Assembly: GCA_963665005.2 (NCBI GenBank)
Contig: CAXXTQ010000001.1
Span: 1,116,001 to 1,180,000 of the forward strand
Length of the DNA: 64,000 bases
Reading direction: 5' to 3'
DNA from: G963665005 sp963665005
GTDB lineage: Bacteria > Bacillota > Clostridia > Christensenellales > SZUA-584
In this document: positions 1 to 8,321 of the stretch, piece by piece
Position numbering within the stretch: position 1 is the first letter of the stretch
How the letters are laid out: each line of letters begins with the position of its first letter
Translations under genes and position numbers: made by a program
Notes under the pieces: model-generated
What the model was told of the DNA's origin: nothing
Seen by the model: only the letters and a program-made list of their open reading frames with translations
The model's database searches: none

Positions 1-445
1 GTATCCACCCTTGGGAAGGCAGGCAGAGCGCTTCATCTAGGTTTTCCGCGAAGATAACTGTATCTCCGGCAAGAAGCTTTTCTATAATTTCGGCCATTGC
101 GCTGCTGTGCCGTATGTTCGTAAAATATATTATTGATTTTAAGTACTCGACCGAAATGTTTTTAGAAACGTTTTTCTTACCGTCAGCGTTTTTAATAAGC
201 GCGCCGATAACATCCCTGTCGAGTATCTCTTTGTCAATAATATCATCGAGATAAACGATAAGGTATTTTTGTTTGTCGGCAGTTTCAAATTCGTAATATA
301 CAATATCAAAACTTTCTTTTATAACGCTTTGCAGTGATGTTTTGTTTTTAGAAAGCTTTTTTGAAACTATTGCAAGTTCAAAGTTTTTTTTATCCGCTTC
401 TTCTTGCTTTTTTCTTTTTTCTCTTTCGCGCAAATCTTTATACAT
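1..445 (-). CDS. Spore germination protein, GerA family (N-terminal part, cut by window edge)
   Basis: Read on the minus strand from an ATG at 445, the frame stays open to the window edge (about 148 codons). A charged, lysine-rich N-terminus is followed by a domain with the wording of the GerA/SpoVAF receptor A-subunit: YLIVYLDDIIDKEILDRDVI, then later AGDTVIFAENLDEALCLPSQGW, which fits the usual 'GDT-hhhh-A-h-hDTRGW' stretch. These proteins sit in the spore inner membrane and sense germinants; the membrane-spanning part lies beyond the window. I chose the ATG at 445 because GGAG lies six bases before it; an in-frame ATG at 460 has no ribosome site. It is divergent from the ketopantoate-reductase-like gene. 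Confidence 0.8.
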   Translation of the reverse strand, partial: MYKDLREREKRKKQEEADKKNFELAIVSKKLSKNKTSLQSVIKESFDIVYYEFETADKQKYLIVYLDDIIDKEILDRDVIGALIKNADGKKNVSKNISVEYLKSIIYFTNIRHSSAMAEIIEKLLAGDTVIFAENLDEALCLPSQGWI

Positions 446-572
446 ATAAATCTCCGGCATTAAAATTTGTTTAATCGGTATTTATATTTTCTCCCGAATG
501 CCTGTTAAAAATCCCTGTTTTTTATATTCGGCTGGAATTCGCAGCTGAAAAACTCTTATTATCAGAATTTTG

Positions 573-602
573 CTGACCTTTTGCGACAGCCCGTGATATA
601 AT
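573..602 (+). promoter_or_regulatory. Likely sigma-A promoter of the panE-like gene
   Basis: A consensus -10 box TATAAT at 597-602 stands 18 bases after a weaker -35 (CTGACC, 573-578). It faces the TTG start at 644. The rest of the 461-643 gap is AT-rich and holds no gene I can see. Confidence 0.5.
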
Positions 603-643
603 GCAATAAAGAATTTAAGCTATGATGCCGGAGGAAAATAATT

Positions 644-1663
644 TTGGAGAAGAAATTATCAATTGCCGTTATCGGCGCAGGTGCGATAGGCGGTATAACC
701 GCTGCATTCTTGAGCAAGGCAGGGTTTGATGTAGAGATAGTCTGCAAATATAAAGAAAAACAAGAGCAGATACAAAAAAAGGGGCTGCATATAGTCGGCG
801 TTCGCGGCGAACATTTTGTAAAAATGAAAGCGGCAGCAAAAATAGAACAGCTTTCGGGCAAGAAAGATATCGTGCTCGTAGTTACAAAAGCTTACGATAT
901 GCCCGACGCGGCAAAAAGGATACTTGCTTTTCTCAAAAAAGATTCTATCGTCGTGTCAATGCAAAACGGTATTTGTACAGAAGCCATGGCAAAGATTGTG
1001 GGCGAGCAGAGAACGGTAGGCTGTGTTATCGGATGGGGCGCGACTATGCAAGACGGCGGAGTGCTTAACATGACATCCGAAGGCGAGTTCGTAATAGGCG
1101 GGTATCTACCCGATAAAGATATTTCGCAATTGCAGGAAATAATGCAGAGAATGATGCCCACGAGAATTTCGGAAAACATTGTCAACGATCTTTATTCAAA
1201 GATGATAATAAATTCTTGTATAACGTCGACAGGCGTTCTCAGCGGGCTTTATTTGGGCGAGATATTAAAAAAACGCGTTGCAAGAAATATTTTCATATCT
1301 ATCATAAAAGAGGCGATAGGCGTAGCAAACGCTATGGATTTAAAAGTAATGCCTTACGGAGGCAAACTCGATTATTATTCGCTTATAGCAGGGCAGAGCA
1401 TATTTGCAAAATTAAAAAGGCATTTGATAATAAGAATAATGGGCTTTAAATACAGAAGGTTAAAATCTTCAAGCCTGCAGTCGCTCAAAAGAGGCAAGCC
1501 GACAGAGATAGATTATTTTAACGGATATATTGCGAAAAAAGGAGAAGAGCTTGGCATTGCGGCTCCTGTAAACCGGCGTATTGTAGAAATGATAAAGCAG
1601 ATTGAAGCGGGCAAAAGGCAGATAAGTCCGGAGAATTTTTATGACGAACAATTACACGCGTGA
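644..1663 (+). CDS. Ketopantoate reductase family protein (ApbA/PanE-like)
   Basis: A 339-residue NAD(P)-binding protein. The N-terminal IAVIGAGAIGG (residues 7-17) is the Rossmann dinucleotide-binding loop; SMQNGI near residue 107 is the substrate-side 'QNG' motif of the PanE/ApbA family, and the helical C-terminal half with EIDYFNGYI matches its dimerisation domain. PanE reduces 2-dehydropantoate to pantoate in coenzyme A synthesis, but many relatives have other ketoacid substrates, and no panB, panC or panD is nearby, so the role is open. Start is TTG at 644 with GGAGG at 630-634, nine bases upstream. The family usually runs about 300-340 residues, so it is full length. It appears to be a single-gene unit. 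Confidence 0.8.
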   Translation: MEKKLSIAVIGAGAIGGITAAFLSKAGFDVEIVCKYKEKQEQIQKKGLHIVGVRGEHFVKMKAAAKIEQLSGKKDIVLVVTKAYDMPDAAKRILAFLKKDSIVVSMQNGICTEAMAKIVGEQRTVGCVIGWGATMQDGGVLNMTSEGEFVIGGYLPDKDISQLQEIMQRMMPTRISENIVNDLYSKMIINSCITSTGVLSGLYLGEILKKRVARNIFISIIKEAIGVANAMDLKVMPYGGKLDYYSLIAGQSIFAKLKRHLIIRIMGFKYRRLKSSSLQSLKRGKPTEIDYFNGYIAKKGEELGIAAPVNRRIVEMIKQIEAGKRQISPENFYDEQLHA

Positions 1664-1709
1664 AATTTTAAATTATAATCGCTGAAAAACAGCAATTTTT
1701 AAAGCTATG

Positions 1710-1718
1710 TGTTATAAT
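1710..1718 (+). promoter_or_regulatory. Extended -10 promoter of the DAHP synthase gene
   Basis: TGT immediately before TATAAT (1713-1718) gives an extended -10 element; no good -35 box is seen, which is normal for this promoter type. It lies 50 bases upstream of the chosen ATG at 1768, so the longer frame from 1717 is unlikely to be translated from its start. Confidence 0.5.
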
Positions 1719-1767
1719 GCTTGACGTGCCAGGAACAGGCGAGGCACAAAATATCGGGGGGAATAAA

Positions 1768-2796
1768 ATGAATCTGAAATTTATCAAACAGATACCTACG
1801 GCGAAGGAGATAAAAGAGCAAATACCTTTTCCAAAAGATATTGAAGATATAAAGAAAAAAAGGGATACCGCCATAAGAAATATTTTTCTTAATAAAGATA
1901 AAAGATTTCTTCTTATTATTGGCCCCTGCTCTGCCGACAATGAAAATTCTGTATGCGAGTATATAGAAAAGCTAGCGAACGTTCAGGAAAAGGTAGAGAA
2001 GCAGATATTGATAATACCGAGAATTTATACCAACAAACCAAGAACGACTGGCCTAGGGTATAAAGGAATGGTGCATCAGCCCGACCCCGAGAAGAAAACT
2101 GATTTATACGAAGGCATAAAGGCTATTCGCAGGCTGCATATAAAGGCGCTGACGAATTTTCATATGCCGGCGGCGGACGAGATGCTGTATCCGGAAAACT
2201 ATACTTATCTTGCCGATGTTTTAGCATATAACGCTATAGGCGCGCGGTCAGTAGAAAACCAGCAGCACAGGCTTACCGCAAGCGGCGTTAACACGCCTGT
2301 CGGCATGAAAAACCCGACCAGCGGAGATTTGTCCGTGATGATAAACTCTATTAAAGCGGCGCAGGCCCAGCATTCTTATATATACAACGGCTGGGAAGTG
2401 CAGACATCGGGCAACCCTTTCGCTCACGCTATTTTAAGAGGCGCCGTCAATGTATACGGAAGAAATATTCCGAATTACCATTACGAAGATTTAATAGGGC
2501 TTGCCAAAGTGTATGAAAAGCAGGAACTTGCAAACCCGGCGATAATCGTTGATACAAACCATTCGAATTCATGCAAACGCTTTTATGAACAGCCGAGGAT
2601 CGCACAGGAAGTTATGAGAAGCAGAAACTATGATCCGATACTTACAAAGATTATAAAAGGGCTTATGATAGAAAGTTATCTCGTTGAAGGAAGCCAGTCT
2701 ATAGGCGAAAACATTTACGGCAAATCTATCACAGACGCGTGTCTTGGGTGGGAAGATACCGAAAAATTGATTTTCAAAATAGCCGAGAATGTCTGA
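1768..2796 (+). CDS. aroF: 3-deoxy-7-phosphoheptulonate (DAHP) synthase, class I
   Basis: Condenses phosphoenolpyruvate and erythrose 4-phosphate, the first step of the shikimate pathway to aromatic amino acids. The 342-residue product has class I hallmarks: LLIIGPCSAD near residue 50, RIYTNKPRTTGLGYKG (PEP/E4P binding, KPRTxxGWKG-like), ARSVENQQHR and GMKNPTSGD in the middle, and IIVDTNHSNS near residue 255 with metal-binding His and Asp. The ATG at 1768 has a GGGGG ribosome site at 1756-1761; a longer in-frame start at 1717 overlaps the promoter. It resembles the E. coli AroF/G/H type without an added regulatory domain. It stands alone, not in an aromatic operon, so its feedback specificity cannot be read. 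Confidence 0.92.
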   Translation: MNLKFIKQIPTAKEIKEQIPFPKDIEDIKKKRDTAIRNIFLNKDKRFLLIIGPCSADNENSVCEYIEKLANVQEKVEKQILIIPRIYTNKPRTTGLGYKGMVHQPDPEKKTDLYEGIKAIRRLHIKALTNFHMPAADEMLYPENYTYLADVLAYNAIGARSVENQQHRLTASGVNTPVGMKNPTSGDLSVMINSIKAAQAQHSYIYNGWEVQTSGNPFAHAILRGAVNVYGRNIPNYHYEDLIGLAKVYEKQELANPAIIVDTNHSNSCKRFYEQPRIAQEVMRSRNYDPILTKIIKGLMIESYLVEGSQSIGENIYGKSITDACLGWEDTEKLIFKIAENV

Positions 2797-2892
2797 GGGA
2801 AAAAGCGGTAGAATTACGCACATATAATTAATTTTCAAATATATTTTATTAAAAAAAAGGAATTTTGTAGCAAGCGTCGAATACTATATATA

Positions 2893-2910
2893 TTAGTAAA
2901 TCGATTTAAC
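2893..2910 (+). promoter_or_regulatory. Operator of the first LacI repressor (autoregulation)
   Basis: The 18-mer TTAGTAAATCGATTTAAC contains the perfect CG-centred palindrome TAAATCGATTTA (2897-2908), the shape of LacI-family operators. The exact reverse complement occurs at 3981-3998 before the inositol operon. It lies just after a possible -35 (TTGTAG, 2866-2871 region) and overlaps or follows the -10, 20 bases before the lacI-type start. Confidence 0.75.
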
Positions 2911-2929
2911 GATTGTGAAAGAATGAACT

Positions 2930-3937
2930 ATGTCTACAATTAAAGATGTTGCCCGGCTGGCTAAAGTTTCTCCGGCGATAGTATCAAGAATCATAAATGA
3001 GGATGATACGCTATCTATCAGAAAGGAAACGGAAGAGCGTGTAAGGGCGGCAATCAAACAACTCGGTTACAGACCTAATCTTATGGCACGGGCTTTGCGG
3101 GTAAAAGAAACTAAAGTTATAGCTATGGTAATTGCTGATATAAGCAATCCGTATTTTCCTGAATTGGTTAAAGGTGCGCAAAGAGCGGCGACACAAAGAG
3201 ATTTTATTTTAACGCTTTTTGATACTGAAGAAGATATAGAGAACGAGAGAAAATATATAGAAGTTATATCCGACAGGCAGATGGACGGAATTATACTTAC
3301 ATCAGTTTATGTAGAGGATGAGACGCTAAGAATAGTAGATAACGCGGGTATGCCCTACGCGCTTATACAGCGTATGGCAGACTACAAAAATGGATTGGGT
3401 GTAAAGGTTGATGACGTACGCGGTTCATCTATGGCGGTACAGCATCTTATAGATTACGGACATAAGAAAATTGGAAACATAAGCGGCCTTTCTTATACGG
3501 ATCCTGGGAGAAACAGGCTTAAAGGCTATAAAGAAACCTTAAAAAAGAACGGAATAGATATGGTTCCCGGGTATATCGTAGAAGCGGATTTTACAGAAGC
3601 GGGCGGATACACGGCAATGAAAAAGATACTGGAACTTGCGAGTCCGCCTTCAGCAGTGGTTGTGGGAAACGACCTTATGGCGCTTGGCGCCATGGAAGCG
3701 GTAAAAGACAGCGGGCTTAGCATACCGGATGATATCTCCATTGTCGGTTTTGATGATATATGGGTGGCAAGAAAGACAAACCCTTCACTTACAACGGTAA
3801 GGGCAGATCTATACAACATGGGCTACATAGCGTGCAAATTATTAATTCAAAAGATATTGGGCGAACGGATAGAAAACGAAAACATTATGATAGATGTTGA
3901 ACTTGTAGTTCGCGAATCAACTAAAGCTATACAATAA
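2930..3937 (+). CDS. LacI-family transcriptional repressor, likely of the inositol operon downstream
   Basis: A 335-residue LacI/GalR protein. Residues 1-55 form the winged hinge helix-turn-helix (TIKDVARLAKVSPAIVSRIIN, then ...LGYRPNLMARALR hinge), followed by a periplasmic-binding-protein-like effector domain ending with SIVGFDDIW and the usual PSLTTVR segment. It is full length. Two copies of one 18-bp operator flank it: one before its own start (2893-2910) and one before the alcohol dehydrogenase gene (3981-3998), so it probably represses itself and the 4108-8321 operon. The effector is presumably an inositol or a pathway intermediate; that is inference from the neighbours. In Thermotoga the corresponding genes are known to be under a local regulator, but of which family this protein is the counterpart cannot be said. 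Confidence 0.9.
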   Translation: MSTIKDVARLAKVSPAIVSRIINEDDTLSIRKETEERVRAAIKQLGYRPNLMARALRVKETKVIAMVIADISNPYFPELVKGAQRAATQRDFILTLFDTEEDIENERKYIEVISDRQMDGIILTSVYVEDETLRIVDNAGMPYALIQRMADYKNGLGVKVDDVRGSSMAVQHLIDYGHKKIGNISGLSYTDPGRNRLKGYKETLKKNGIDMVPGYIVEADFTEAGGYTAMKKILELASPPSAVVVGNDLMALGAMEAVKDSGLSIPDDISIVGFDDIWVARKTNPSLTTVRADLYNMGYIACKLLIQKILGERIENENIMIDVELVVRESTKAIQ

Positions 3938-3980
3938 AAAAGAAACGAAAAATGAACAAATGAGTAAAAGTGCGCATTTA

Positions 3981-4019
3981 GTTAAATCGATTTACTAAAA
4001 AATGCGGGCAGAATAAAGT
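3981..4019 (+). promoter_or_regulatory. Operator and promoter of the Thermotoga-type inositol operon
   Basis: GTTAAATCGATTTACTAA at 3981-3998 is the exact reverse complement of the operator at 2893-2910. Its right end supplies a possible -35 TTTACT (3991-3996), with TAAAGT at 4014-4019 after 17 bases as -10. A repressor bound here would block RNA polymerase directly. Confidence 0.6.
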
Positions 4020-4107
4020 AATTCTGGTTGAGGGATAATGACCAAGTATAGAATTATGGAACTTTAAATTTCATAACAAATAAATATATTAAAAAGGAGA
4101 GGTAATA

Positions 4108-5268
4108 ATGAAAGCATTAGTATGTGAGGCTGAATATAATCCGAGAAAAGATTATGTGTTTAGCGATTATGAAAAAAAGACGGGTAAAGCAAAGAGCGCC
4201 AACGGTGTTTACAAACATTCAAAAGTTGTCTTGAAAGATGTCCCGGTTCCGAAGGTCGGGCCAAGAGACGTTCTTATTAAAGTAAAAGCCTGCGGAATCT
4301 GCGGAACGGACATACATTTTAGAGAAACGGACAGCGACGGGTATATGCTTTATCCGAGCTGGACAAAATTCCCGAACATTATAGGGCACGAGTTCAGCGG
4401 CATTATAGTAGAAAAGGGCTCTGATGTAAACGATTTGGAAGTAGGCGACTGGGTAGCTTCCGAGCAGATGCTCTGGTGCGGAGAATGCGACCGCTGTAAA
4501 GGCGGGTTCGTATGTTCCTGCCGCCATATGGAGGAGCTTGGAAACACTACTCCCGGAGCTATAGCGGAATTCGCAATGGTTAAGGGTATGTACTGCTGGA
4601 AAATCGGCGGCCTAAAAAAAGCTTACACGGACGAAGACCAGATATTTGCCGCGGGAGCTATGGTAGAGCCGACAGGCGTATCTTACAAAGGCCTATTCGG
4701 AGAAGCAGGCGGTTTTCAGCCGGGCTCTCATGTAGTTATATACGGCGGAGGCCCTATCGGGCTTGGATGCGTAACACTGGCAAAAGCCTCGGGCGCGGCT
4801 ACAGTCACATGCTTTGAGATTATTCCCGAGAGGCGCAGACTTGCTAAAATAGCCGGAGCCGATTATGTTTTTGACCCGAAACAAGTGTCGATGGCGCAGG
4901 AAGTTGAAAAAATAACTAACGGAGAAGGCGCAGACTTCCAGCTAGAAGCAACAGGATTACCGCATATAATAATGCCCGAGATGGAAAAATCGATGGGAGT
5001 AGGAAGCAAAATATCTCTTGTAGGTATGGGCGCATATAACCCGACTATCGATTATACGCGTATGCAGCTAAAGGGAGTAGCTATCTATACTTCTATAGGG
5101 CACGGCGGAAGAAGCATATTCAGAAACGTTATTCGCATGATGGGCAATGGTGTAATAGACACTACAAAATATATCACCGGCGATTTCCCCATAGACCAGG
5201 CTATTGAGGCGCTTGATTTAGCTTCCGAGAGAAACGGAGGCAAGGTAATAATACGCCCTGACAGATAA
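4108..5268 (+). CDS. iolM: Zinc-dependent dehydrogenase, probable scyllo-inosose 3-dehydrogenase
   Basis: A 386-residue medium-chain dehydrogenase. Seen: the catalytic-zinc motif KACGICGTDIHF (about residue 60), GHEFSG (about 95), the structural-zinc cysteine cluster CGECDRCKGGFVCSC (about 130), and the Rossmann loop GGGPIGLG (about 212). In Thermotoga maritima a related enzyme oxidises 2-keto-myo-inositol (scyllo-inosose) to a diketo-inositol, followed by a creatininase-fold hydrolase and an epimerase; here the same three partners follow in order, which is the main reason for this call. The unusual insert after residue 15 (about 25 residues before the catalytic domain aligns) also fits that subgroup. 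Start ATG with AGGAGAGG just upstream. Without context it would be called only a sorbitol/threonine-dehydrogenase-like protein. Confidence 0.7.
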   Translation: MKALVCEAEYNPRKDYVFSDYEKKTGKAKSANGVYKHSKVVLKDVPVPKVGPRDVLIKVKACGICGTDIHFRETDSDGYMLYPSWTKFPNIIGHEFSGIIVEKGSDVNDLEVGDWVASEQMLWCGECDRCKGGFVCSCRHMEELGNTTPGAIAEFAMVKGMYCWKIGGLKKAYTDEDQIFAAGAMVEPTGVSYKGLFGEAGGFQPGSHVVIYGGGPIGLGCVTLAKASGAATVTCFEIIPERRRLAKIAGADYVFDPKQVSMAQEVEKITNGEGADFQLEATGLPHIIMPEMEKSMGVGSKISLVGMGAYNPTIDYTRMQLKGVAIYTSIGHGGRSIFRNVIRMMGNGVIDTTKYITGDFPIDQAIEALDLASERNGGKVIIRPDR

Positions 5269-5306
5269 ACTTTTTCATTTTTTTCTCAACCTTATTTGCA
5301 GCAGTG

Positions 5307-5325
5307 CCTGCGCATAGCGCGCAGG
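5307..5325 (+). other. Intercistronic GC-rich hairpin
   Basis: CCTGCGC (5307-5313) pairs with GCGCAGG (5319-5325) over a five-base loop, and outer bases extend the stem. No T-run follows, so it is more likely an RNA stability or processing element inside the operon than a terminator. Confidence 0.5.
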
Positions 5326-5377
5326 CGCGGGCTGTGAAGCCAAAAAACGAAGAATAAAAATTCTTGGAGGAATGGAT

Positions 5378-6403
5378 ATGCAGGAAATTAAAGTTGGCAT
5401 TGTCGGGCTTGGAAGGCTCGGTATGAAACATGCGGAGAATCTGGCTTTTTATATAAACGGGTCAAAGCTTGTTGCCGCGTGCAGCATAGTGGAACAAGAA
5501 CTAAAAAATGCTAAAGAAAAATTAGGCGTAGAAAAACTATACAGCAGCTATGACGATATGTTAAAAGATGAAGATATTGACGCTGTTGTAGTTGCTTCTA
5601 CGAGCAGCCAGCATTGCCAGCATATAAAATCGGCTCTTGACGCCGGAAAGCACGTTTTCTCGGAAAAACCGCTCGGAACGGACGTAAGCCAGTGCAGAAT
5701 GGCGGAAGATGCCGTGGCAAGGCATCCCGAAAAAGTATTTATGCTGGGATTTATGAGAAGATACGATCCTTCATATGTTTACGCAAAACAAAAGATAAAA
5801 AATGGCGATATAGGCACACCTTATATGTTTAAAGGGACGGGTATGGACCCTCTTTCGTGTATTGAAGGCGCGCTTGCCTATGCCGGAGGAAGCGGCGGCA
5901 TATTTATTGACCTTGGTATACACGATATTGATCTTATCCGCTGGTTTCTCGGAGAAGATCCGCAAGAGGTTTATGCTATAGGAGGAAGCTATGCATTTCC
6001 AAAATTCTCTGAAGTCGGAGACGCGGAGGCGGGCTCCGCGATATATAAATTCGCCAGCGGCAAAATGGCAATGATGTACTGCGCGCGCGCGGCAGTTCAC
6101 GGATACCACATTGAAACAGAGATTATAGGAACGGAAGGTTCCGTTCGAATAAGCCCGGTGCCGCAGAAAAATCTTGCGATGCTATACAACTCGGCGGGCG
6201 CTGTAACAGAATGTGTTCAGACTTTCCCAGAGCGTTTTGCGGAAGCTTACAGGCTTGAACTGCAAGAATTCGTTGATTGCGTGATACAGGGAATAAAGCC
6301 GGGTGTCGTTGTTCAGGACGGAACGAAATCTACACAAATTGCCTTGGCAACAAAGAAAGCTTTCGAAAGCGGATGTGCAGTAAAAATAGATTACGATAAT
6401 TAG
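5378..6403 (+). CDS. iolG: Gfo/Idh/MocA-family inositol 2-dehydrogenase
   Basis: A 341-residue NAD(P)-dependent oxidoreductase. VGIVGLGRLGMKH at the N-terminus is the Rossmann loop; SEKPLG near residue 95 contains the family lysine of the EKP motif; GGIFIDLGIHDIDLIRWFLG near residue 175 carries the catalytic Asp/His pair. The sequence GFMRRYDPSY is typical of inositol dehydrogenases. It would oxidise myo- or scyllo-inositol to inosose, feeding the dehydrogenase encoded just upstream. The start is set at the ATG of 5378, seven bases after GGAGG (5366-5370); an ATG at 5372 is only one base from that site. A second inositol dehydrogenase lies at 13619-14620 and is clearly different in sequence, so the two pathways each have their own. 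Confidence 0.8.
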   Translation: MQEIKVGIVGLGRLGMKHAENLAFYINGSKLVAACSIVEQELKNAKEKLGVEKLYSSYDDMLKDEDIDAVVVASTSSQHCQHIKSALDAGKHVFSEKPLGTDVSQCRMAEDAVARHPEKVFMLGFMRRYDPSYVYAKQKIKNGDIGTPYMFKGTGMDPLSCIEGALAYAGGSGGIFIDLGIHDIDLIRWFLGEDPQEVYAIGGSYAFPKFSEVGDAEAGSAIYKFASGKMAMMYCARAAVHGYHIETEIIGTEGSVRISPVPQKNLAMLYNSAGAVTECVQTFPERFAEAYRLELQEFVDCVIQGIKPGVVVQDGTKSTQIALATKKAFESGCAVKIDYDN

Positions 6404-6424
6404 TTAACTTAAGGGAGGTTAAAA

Positions 6425-7384
6425 ATGTCTAAATGGGAAATACCCGCAAAAGGCGGGCATATGGAAAAAAACACAGGTGTGTATTATCAGAATATGACAA
6501 ATAAAGACGTCGAGGAGCGCTTAAAGAAAAACGACGTTATCTTGATTCCTGTGGGTTCTACTGAAAATCACGGGCCAAACGCGCCGTATGGTGAAGATAC
6601 ATATCTTGATACGCGGCTGTGCGAACAGGTAGCTGTCGCGACGGGATGTACGGTAGCGCAGCCTATATGGTACGGTTCGCACCCTTATCATCATCTTGGA
6701 ATGCCCGGGACGATAATGATACCCGAAGAAACTTTGGCCGATTATCTGTGTTATGTATTCGCAGGTTTCTGGAACACAGGCTTCCGCAAAATGATAGTAG
6801 TGAACGGACACGGGCAGGATTACGTTATTCCGCTCGCGATTCATAAATTCGGCAAGAAATTTCAAGTGCCGGGAATCGTATTATACGTGCATTTCTGGAA
6901 CTGTGCTAAAGAGCAGCTTGATATGAAAGAAAACGGCGGGCCGTATGATACTCCGTTTATACACGCGGACGAAGTTGAACAATCGTACGCGCTTGCGCTT
7001 TTCCCAGAGCTTTGCAAACAAGAAAACGCAGTCTCAACAAAACCGGCGCCCATGCTTCCGCCAGGGCACATAAACAACTCGGCAGAAAGAGGAGACGGGC
7101 CTATAAAATGGTACAACGCTTACGGCAGTGTGGGTATGGAGTGTATCTGTACGCCCGAAGGTGTAATAGGCGATCCGAAAAAAGCGGACGCCGAAAAAGC
7201 AAGAGTGGGCGTAGAGAAAACACTGGATTATTTAGAAAAGCTGGTAAACGATATACTAGGAAAATATCCGCCGGGAGTGCTGCCTCCGACAGAAAAGGTC
7301 ACGCAGCGCCGCCGCGAAGATATAGAAGCGGTAATAAAGGGGCCGACAAAAGGCGGACGTCATATTTACACCCTGAACTATTAG
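6425..7384 (+). CDS. iolN: Creatininase-family hydrolase, probable 3-dehydro-scyllo-inosose hydrolase
   Basis: A 319-residue protein of the creatininase fold. Metal-ligand motifs are visible: PVGSTENHGPNAPYGEDTYL (Glu, His and Asp ligands, about residues 43-62), VVNGHGQD (His ligand, about 127) and HADEVEQS (Glu ligand, about 177). Classical members open lactam rings or deformylate pterins; the Thermotoga homologue (TM0413/IolN) opens the diketo-inositol ring to 5-keto-L-gluconate. Here it lies 21 bases after an inositol dehydrogenase, with an inosose-dehydrogenase-like gene before and a sugar epimerase after, the same set as in Thermotoga. Start ATG with GGGAGG. If the neighbours were ignored, a creatinine amidohydrolase annotation would be the default, and it would probably be wrong. 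Confidence 0.7.
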   Translation: MSKWEIPAKGGHMEKNTGVYYQNMTNKDVEERLKKNDVILIPVGSTENHGPNAPYGEDTYLDTRLCEQVAVATGCTVAQPIWYGSHPYHHLGMPGTIMIPEETLADYLCYVFAGFWNTGFRKMIVVNGHGQDYVIPLAIHKFGKKFQVPGIVLYVHFWNCAKEQLDMKENGGPYDTPFIHADEVEQSYALALFPELCKQENAVSTKPAPMLPPGHINNSAERGDGPIKWYNAYGSVGMECICTPEGVIGDPKKADAEKARVGVEKTLDYLEKLVNDILGKYPPGVLPPTEKVTQRRREDIEAVIKGPTKGGRHIYTLNY

Positions 7385-7397
7385 TTCCGTTTGCTGC

Positions 7398-7434
7398 CTC
7401 CCGCATATAAAAGCATATCTTTCATATGCGGGAG
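7398..7434 (+). other. Intercistronic hairpin between iolN and iolO
   Basis: CTCCCGCATAT (7398-7408) pairs perfectly with ATATGCGGGAG (7424-7434). No T-run follows, so it probably protects or processes the mRNA, or attenuates weakly, between the third and fourth gene of the operon. Confidence 0.55.
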
Positions 7435-7493
7435 CGGCAAAAAACCCCCCGCACTATAACAAAGCTTTTACCGAAAATGAGGAGGAAAAACGC

Positions 7494-8321
7494 TTGAAGC
7501 CTGACTATAGATTCGCCGTTTCCACCGCGGACAGCGCTCCTTTAACCGCGCCTATACTTCTTATAGGGACGATTGAAGAAAATATAAAAAAGGCGGCTTC
7601 TCTTGGGTATGATGCTATCGAAATACATTTAAGAGAAGACAGCATAATCGATTATGAGCGTGTTTTAAAGCTGTGCGGAGATTATGATGTAAAGATAGCC
7701 GCTATCGTAACAGGAAGGCTTGCGGTACAAGAGCATGTCTATCTATCCGACGAGGATTCCGTAAAAGCCGAAAAGGTCATGCGCGGAATGAAAGAGTACA
7801 TTCATATTGCCGAGAATCTAAACAGCGATATAATAATCGGCTGGATAAGAGGGCAAATATCAGAGATGCAAAGCAGGCAAGAGTATGAAGAAATTCTCGC
7901 CCGAAATTTAAGAGATATAGCCTTATACGCAAAGCAAAGAAACGTAAGAGTATTTATAGAAGGCATCAATCGGTACGAAATAAATTCTTTTAACAGTGCG
8001 AGCGAGATATTAAACTTTATCGGCAAATATTCGCTTGATAATACCTTAGTGCATCTTGACACTTTTCATATGAATATAGAGGAGGATGATATCGAAAAAG
8101 CGATTATTCTCTGCAAAGACAAGCTTGGATATATGCATTTTGCGGACAGCAACCGAAAGTTTCCCGGGCAGGGGCATATTGATTTTAAAAAAATATTAAA
8201 AGCTTTGGAAAAAATAGATTATGACGGTTACTTATCCGTTGAATGTTTACCTTTGCCGACGCATGAAGAAGCGGCAAAAAGCGCAAAAGATTATTTAGAA
8301 AAAATATTGAAAGATCTGTAA
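7494..8321 (+). CDS. iolO: Sugar isomerase/epimerase (TIM barrel), probable 5-keto-L-gluconate epimerase
   Basis: A 275-residue AP-endonuclease-2-like TIM barrel. Metal ligands are recognisable: FIEGINRYE (Glu, about 160), HLDTFHMNIEE (Asp/His, about 190), HFADSNRKFPGQGHIDF (His, and the GxGxxDF loop, about 215-230) and SVECLP (Glu, about 250). The Thermotoga counterpart (TM0416/IolO) epimerises 5-keto-L-gluconate to D-tagaturonate. Start is TTG at 7494, eight bases after GGAGG (7481-7485). As the last gene of the operon it fits the end of the hydrolytic inositol route; the D-tagaturonate reductase and the later uronate enzymes would have to be elsewhere in the genome. Other epimerases of this superfamily look alike, so the substrate rests on context. 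Confidence 0.65.
   Translation: MKPDYRFAVSTADSAPLTAPILLIGTIEENIKKAASLGYDAIEIHLREDSIIDYERVLKLCGDYDVKIAAIVTGRLAVQEHVYLSDEDSVKAEKVMRGMKEYIHIAENLNSDIIIGWIRGQISEMQSRQEYEEILARNLRDIALYAKQRNVRVFIEGINRYEINSFNSASEILNFIGKYSLDNTLVHLDTFHMNIEEDDIEKAIILCKDKLGYMHFADSNRKFPGQGHIDFKKILKALEKIDYDGYLSVECLPLPTHEEAAKSAKDYLEKILKDL

Noticed and set aside
6619..6846. A plus-strand frame of 75 codons inside the creatininase-fold gene
   Set aside because: It is rich in Arg and Ser, has no ribosome site, and lies fully inside a well-supported gene in another frame.
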